Below are positions 4,177 through 6,635 of a DNA stretch of 6,635 nt, in pieces. The translations under genes and the position numbers were made by a program. The DNA comes from Halieaceae bacterium UBA6060 (lineage in GTDB: Bacteria; Pseudomonadota; Gammaproteobacteria; Pseudomonadales; Halieaceae): contig DIYG01000003.1 in NCBI GenBank assembly GCA_002428935.1, positions 1 through 6,635 on the forward strand. The letters run 5' to 3'. The stretch's first letter is position 1. Each line of letters begins with the position of its first letter. Under the pieces are notes generated by a model that worked only from the letters and a program-made list of their open reading frames with translations, did not search any database and was not told the origin of the DNA.

Positions 4177-6564
4177 ATGCGTAACAACCCGTTATGGTCG
4201 TTTGTAATCGGTGCCCTAAGCATAGGCATGGCTGTTCCCCTTGTGGCCCAGCCCGGGGCGGAAGGATCAAATTCCATTCCCTATCCCAATGATGAATGGA
4301 AAGGCGTTCAAGGGCAGACCCTGGCGGACTCAAAACCGTATTTCATCGGTCCCAAGCAGGCCCCCGAGGATGCCCCCAACGTTCTGGTCATCATGCTCGA
4401 TGATACGGGTTATTCCCATGCGGGATCCTACGGGGGGGCGCTGCGAACGCCGACCTTTGACCAGATCGCCAAGGAAGGTATTCGCTACACCCACATGTCC
4501 GTGGCAGCGGTCTGTTCACCTACCCGCGGTTCCCTTTTGACGGGGCATAACATTCACACCATCGGCACGGGCATTATTTCTGAGTTTGCCACCGGCTATC
4601 CGGGCTACAACTCACAAATGGATTACAGCACGCCTTCGATCGCGCGGATCCTAACGGACAACGGCTACGCCACGGCGGCATTTGGCAAGTGGCACAACAC
4701 GCCAATGGAAGAGGCATCACCTGTGGGACCGTTTCAGGCCTGGCCGACGGGCATGTGGGGCTTTGAGTACTTTTACGGATTCCTCGGCGGCGAGACCAAC
4801 CAGTTTTTCCCACTCTTGTATGAAAACAATACGGCGATCGATACCCCAGAGTTCAACGCCGACGGGTCTACCTATCACCTATCCCACGATATGGCGGATC
4901 AGGCTATTAAGTGGTTAGACAACTGGAAGGGCCTTCGCGACGATCCGTTCTTTATGTACTACGCACCCGGTGCCATCCACGCGCCGTTGCAGGTCCCCGA
5001 GGATTGGCGTGACAAATACAAAGGCGAGTTCGATCAGGGTTGGGACGTGTATCGCGAAGAGGTGCTGGCGCGGCAGAAGGAGATTGACCTGGTTCCCGAA
5101 GATACGCAACTGGCCGAGCGCCCGGAAAGCATACCGGCCTGGGAGTCCTTCAGCGATGAAGGTCGTGCCTATCTTTCCCGACAGATGGAGGTTAACGCCG
5201 CTTTTCTTGAGCATACGGACCATCATGTGGGGCGGGTTATCGATCGCTTGAGAGAAATGGGCGAGTTGGACAACACCCTGGTGATTTATCTCACGGCTGA
5301 TAATGGTGCTACGGCAGAAGGTTCGCTGACGGGCAGCTTTTCTGAGTTGCTGATGCAGAACGGCTTCCCGCCCTTGACCATGGAACAGCAACTGGAAAAA
5401 CTCGAAGAGTACGGCGGTCTTGAAGAGTGGGGTGGTCCCCATATGAACAACCACTACTCGGTGGCCTGGGCGTGGGCTTCATCCACTCCCTTCCAGTGGA
5501 CCAAACAGGTTGCCTCCCACTTTGGTGGGACCATATCTGCCACGGCGGTGCGCTATCCGAAAATGATTCAAGCCCGGGGCGAGTGGCGACGGCAGTTTCA
5601 AAACGTGACCGACATTTTTCCTACCATCCTCGAAGTTACTGGTGTACCCAGACCTGACTTTGTGAATGGACAAGCGGTCGAGGTCGGCCCCGGGGAATCA
5701 CTGGTGTACGCGTGGAATGACCCCGACGTGAAAACCAATCACCCTACACAGTATTTCGAAATGACGGGTTATATGGGGCTCTATCACGAAGGTTGGACTC
5801 TGGCAGGCAAGCCCTACCGAATTCCGTGGTCTTTGGACACCAGCGCCCTGGCAAACTTTGATCCCCTTAACACCGAGTGGGAGCTATACAACATTGACGA
5901 AGATCCCGGTCAGACCACCGATGTCGCCGCTCAGCACCCCGAGAAGGTCAAGGAATTGGAAGCCGTCTTCTGGCGGGAGGCTGAGAAAAACAACGTATTC
6001 CCAATCGGGGGCTCTTTGGGACGTAACCTGCAACCGGAATCGAACCCCCAGGCAGAGGCGAAAAAGCACTGGGAGCTCACGACCAATGTTTATCGGGTGC
6101 CCGAGCTGGCCGGTCCGTACCTCAAATCCGCAAACTACGAGGTCAACGCTTACCTTACCGCTGATGAGACCACCGAGGGTGTAATTTACGCTGTAGGTGA
6201 CCGCATGGGCGGGCAGGCTCTGTTCATCAAAGATGGGAAATTGCGTTACAGCTACTCAATGCTGGGTTTGTACTGGCATGACTTCGAGGGCGTCGAGATA
6301 CCCCATGGCGATATCCAGATCACCCTAAAGCAAACCATGAAGGAAGCTCGGTTAAACGGCCCTGCGACGGTTGAGTTGTTTATTGACGAAAAGAAGGTGG
6401 GGGAGTTAGACCTAACAGCAACGCCTTATGGAGTCTTCTCCGCTCACGAAACCTTCGATATTGGTCGCGACGAGGGGCTGGCGGTAAACCGCGAATATGA
6501 AGACAAAGGCAAATTCAAGTTCACGGCGGGCCAGTTGCATAAAGTGGTGTTCGATATCGAGTAG
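4177..6564 (+). CDS. Secreted formylglycine-dependent sulfatase (arylsulfatase family, large type)
   Basis: A 795-residue periplasmic type I sulfatase that hydrolyses a sulfate ester to alcohol plus sulfate. Residues 1-25 are a signal peptide (hydrophobic core about 8-24, likely cleavage near LVA|QPG). The catalytic core is intact. Asp75-Asp76 in MLDDTGYS bind metal, and Cys113 in CSPTRGSLLTG is the Cys-type residue converted to formylglycine, with Arg117. Lys171 and His173 lie in FGKWHN, His268 in GAIHAPL, Asp375-Asn376 in TADNGA, and Lys443 in STPFQWTKQ. The QYFEMTGY and LYHEGW segments (525-540) and the beta-rich C-terminal region (about 640-795, including ETFDIGRDEG) are typical of the large bacterial arylsulfatases of about 750-800 residues, as in mycobacterial AtsA/AtsD-type enzymes. 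It is therefore not simply the roughly 530-residue Pseudomonas AtsA. Maturation needs a formylglycine-generating enzyme or anSME encoded elsewhere. Substrate unknown. The barrel gene upstream and the divergent AraC gene suggest a regulated sulfate-ester utilisation role. Confidence 0.93.
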   Translation: MRNNPLWSFVIGALSIGMAVPLVAQPGAEGSNSIPYPNDEWKGVQGQTLADSKPYFIGPKQAPEDAPNVLVIMLDDTGYSHAGSYGGALRTPTFDQIAKEGIRYTHMSVAAVCSPTRGSLLTGHNIHTIGTGIISEFATGYPGYNSQMDYSTPSIARILTDNGYATAAFGKWHNTPMEEASPVGPFQAWPTGMWGFEYFYGFLGGETNQFFPLLYENNTAIDTPEFNADGSTYHLSHDMADQAIKWLDNWKGLRDDPFFMYYAPGAIHAPLQVPEDWRDKYKGEFDQGWDVYREEVLARQKEIDLVPEDTQLAERPESIPAWESFSDEGRAYLSRQMEVNAAFLEHTDHHVGRVIDRLREMGELDNTLVIYLTADNGATAEGSLTGSFSELLMQNGFPPLTMEQQLEKLEEYGGLEEWGGPHMNNHYSVAWAWASSTPFQWTKQVASHFGGTISATAVRYPKMIQARGEWRRQFQNVTDIFPTILEVTGVPRPDFVNGQAVEVGPGESLVYAWNDPDVKTNHPTQYFEMTGYMGLYHEGWTLAGKPYRIPWSLDTSALANFDPLNTEWELYNIDEDPGQTTDVAAQHPEKVKELEAVFWREAEKNNVFPIGGSLGRNLQPESNPQAEAKKHWELTTNVYRVPELAGPYLKSANYEVNAYLTADETTEGVIYAVGDRMGGQALFIKDGKLRYSYSMLGLYWHDFEGVEIPHGDIQITLKQTMKEARLNGPATVELFIDEKKVGELDLTATPYGVFSAHETFDIGRDEGLAVNREYEDKGKFKFTAGQLHKVVFDIE

Positions 6565-6579
6565 GGCTCACGCAACGTG

Positions 6580-6614
6580 TCGGCCTAAGGGCTGAACTGG
6601 AAGGGGCGTTTTTT
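6580..6614 (+). terminator. Possible weak terminator after the sulfatase
   Basis: TCGGCC (6580-6585) can pair with GGCTGA (6590-6595), with one G-U pair, around the loop TAAG. A run of six T bases follows at 6609-6614. The 13-nt gap between stem and T run is longer than in a canonical intrinsic terminator, so the call is tentative. It begins 15 bases after the sulfatase stop, where a terminator would be expected. Confidence 0.3.
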
Positions 6615-6628
6615 GCGCAGCTAGCGCA
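6614..6628. repeat. Inverted repeat at the right edge
   Basis: TGCGC (6614-6618) and GCGCA (6624-6628) are perfect arms around AGCTA. The T6 run lies on the 5' side on the plus strand and no T run follows on either strand, so it is not a standard terminator by itself. It may be part of the transcript end of the sulfatase or belong to a gene beyond the window. Confidence 0.3.
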
Positions 6629-6635
6629 TTGAACG

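Noticed and set aside
4915..5454. 179-residue minus-strand open frame inside the sulfatase gene
   Set aside because: It lies opposite the conserved sulfatase core (His268 to Asp375-Asn376), has no convincing domain, and no ribosome binding site was evident. It is a shadow frame.

Overview
The window looks like a chromosomal segment of a Gram-negative, probably marine, gammaproteobacterium. The reasons are a PilU-type twitching ATPase, an outer-membrane beta-barrel protein with a C-terminal Phe, an AraC regulator of the long arabinose_bd type, and a large secreted formylglycine-type sulfatase, all in moderately GC-rich DNA. No genus can be named from sequence alone. There are no tRNA, rRNA, CRISPR, insertion-sequence or phage signals.

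Layout from left to right: (i) 2-280 (+) is the 3' end of an acetyl-CoA hydrolase / 4-hydroxybutyrate CoA-transferase family gene cut by the window edge. (ii) After a 126-bp convergent gap comes 407-1528 (-), a full-length PilU-like type IV pilus retraction ATPase with no pilT directly upstream. (iii) 1677-2750 (-) is an AraC-family regulator that reads toward pilU, with a 148-bp gap between them. (iv) A 195-bp divergent promoter region, 2751-2945, contains a short palindrome. (v) 2946-4040 (+) is a secreted BamA/TamA-family outer-membrane barrel with no room for POTRA domains. (vi) 4177-6564 (+) is a 795-residue periplasmic sulfatase with all visible catalytic residues intact. (vii) 6565-6635 holds two weak hairpins and a T tract.

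The most coherent functional unit is the right half. An AraC regulator is divergent from a barrel gene followed, on the same strand, by an exported sulfatase. A reasonable inference is a regulated sulfate-ester scavenging unit: the barrel sits in the outer membrane, the sulfatase cleaves a sulfate ester in the periplasm, and the regulator senses the substrate or product. Each protein belongs to a known family. The grouping and the identity of the substrate are the unproven parts. The left half (CoA-transferase, pilU) looks like ordinary chromosomal background. I found no strong evidence of a wholly novel system.
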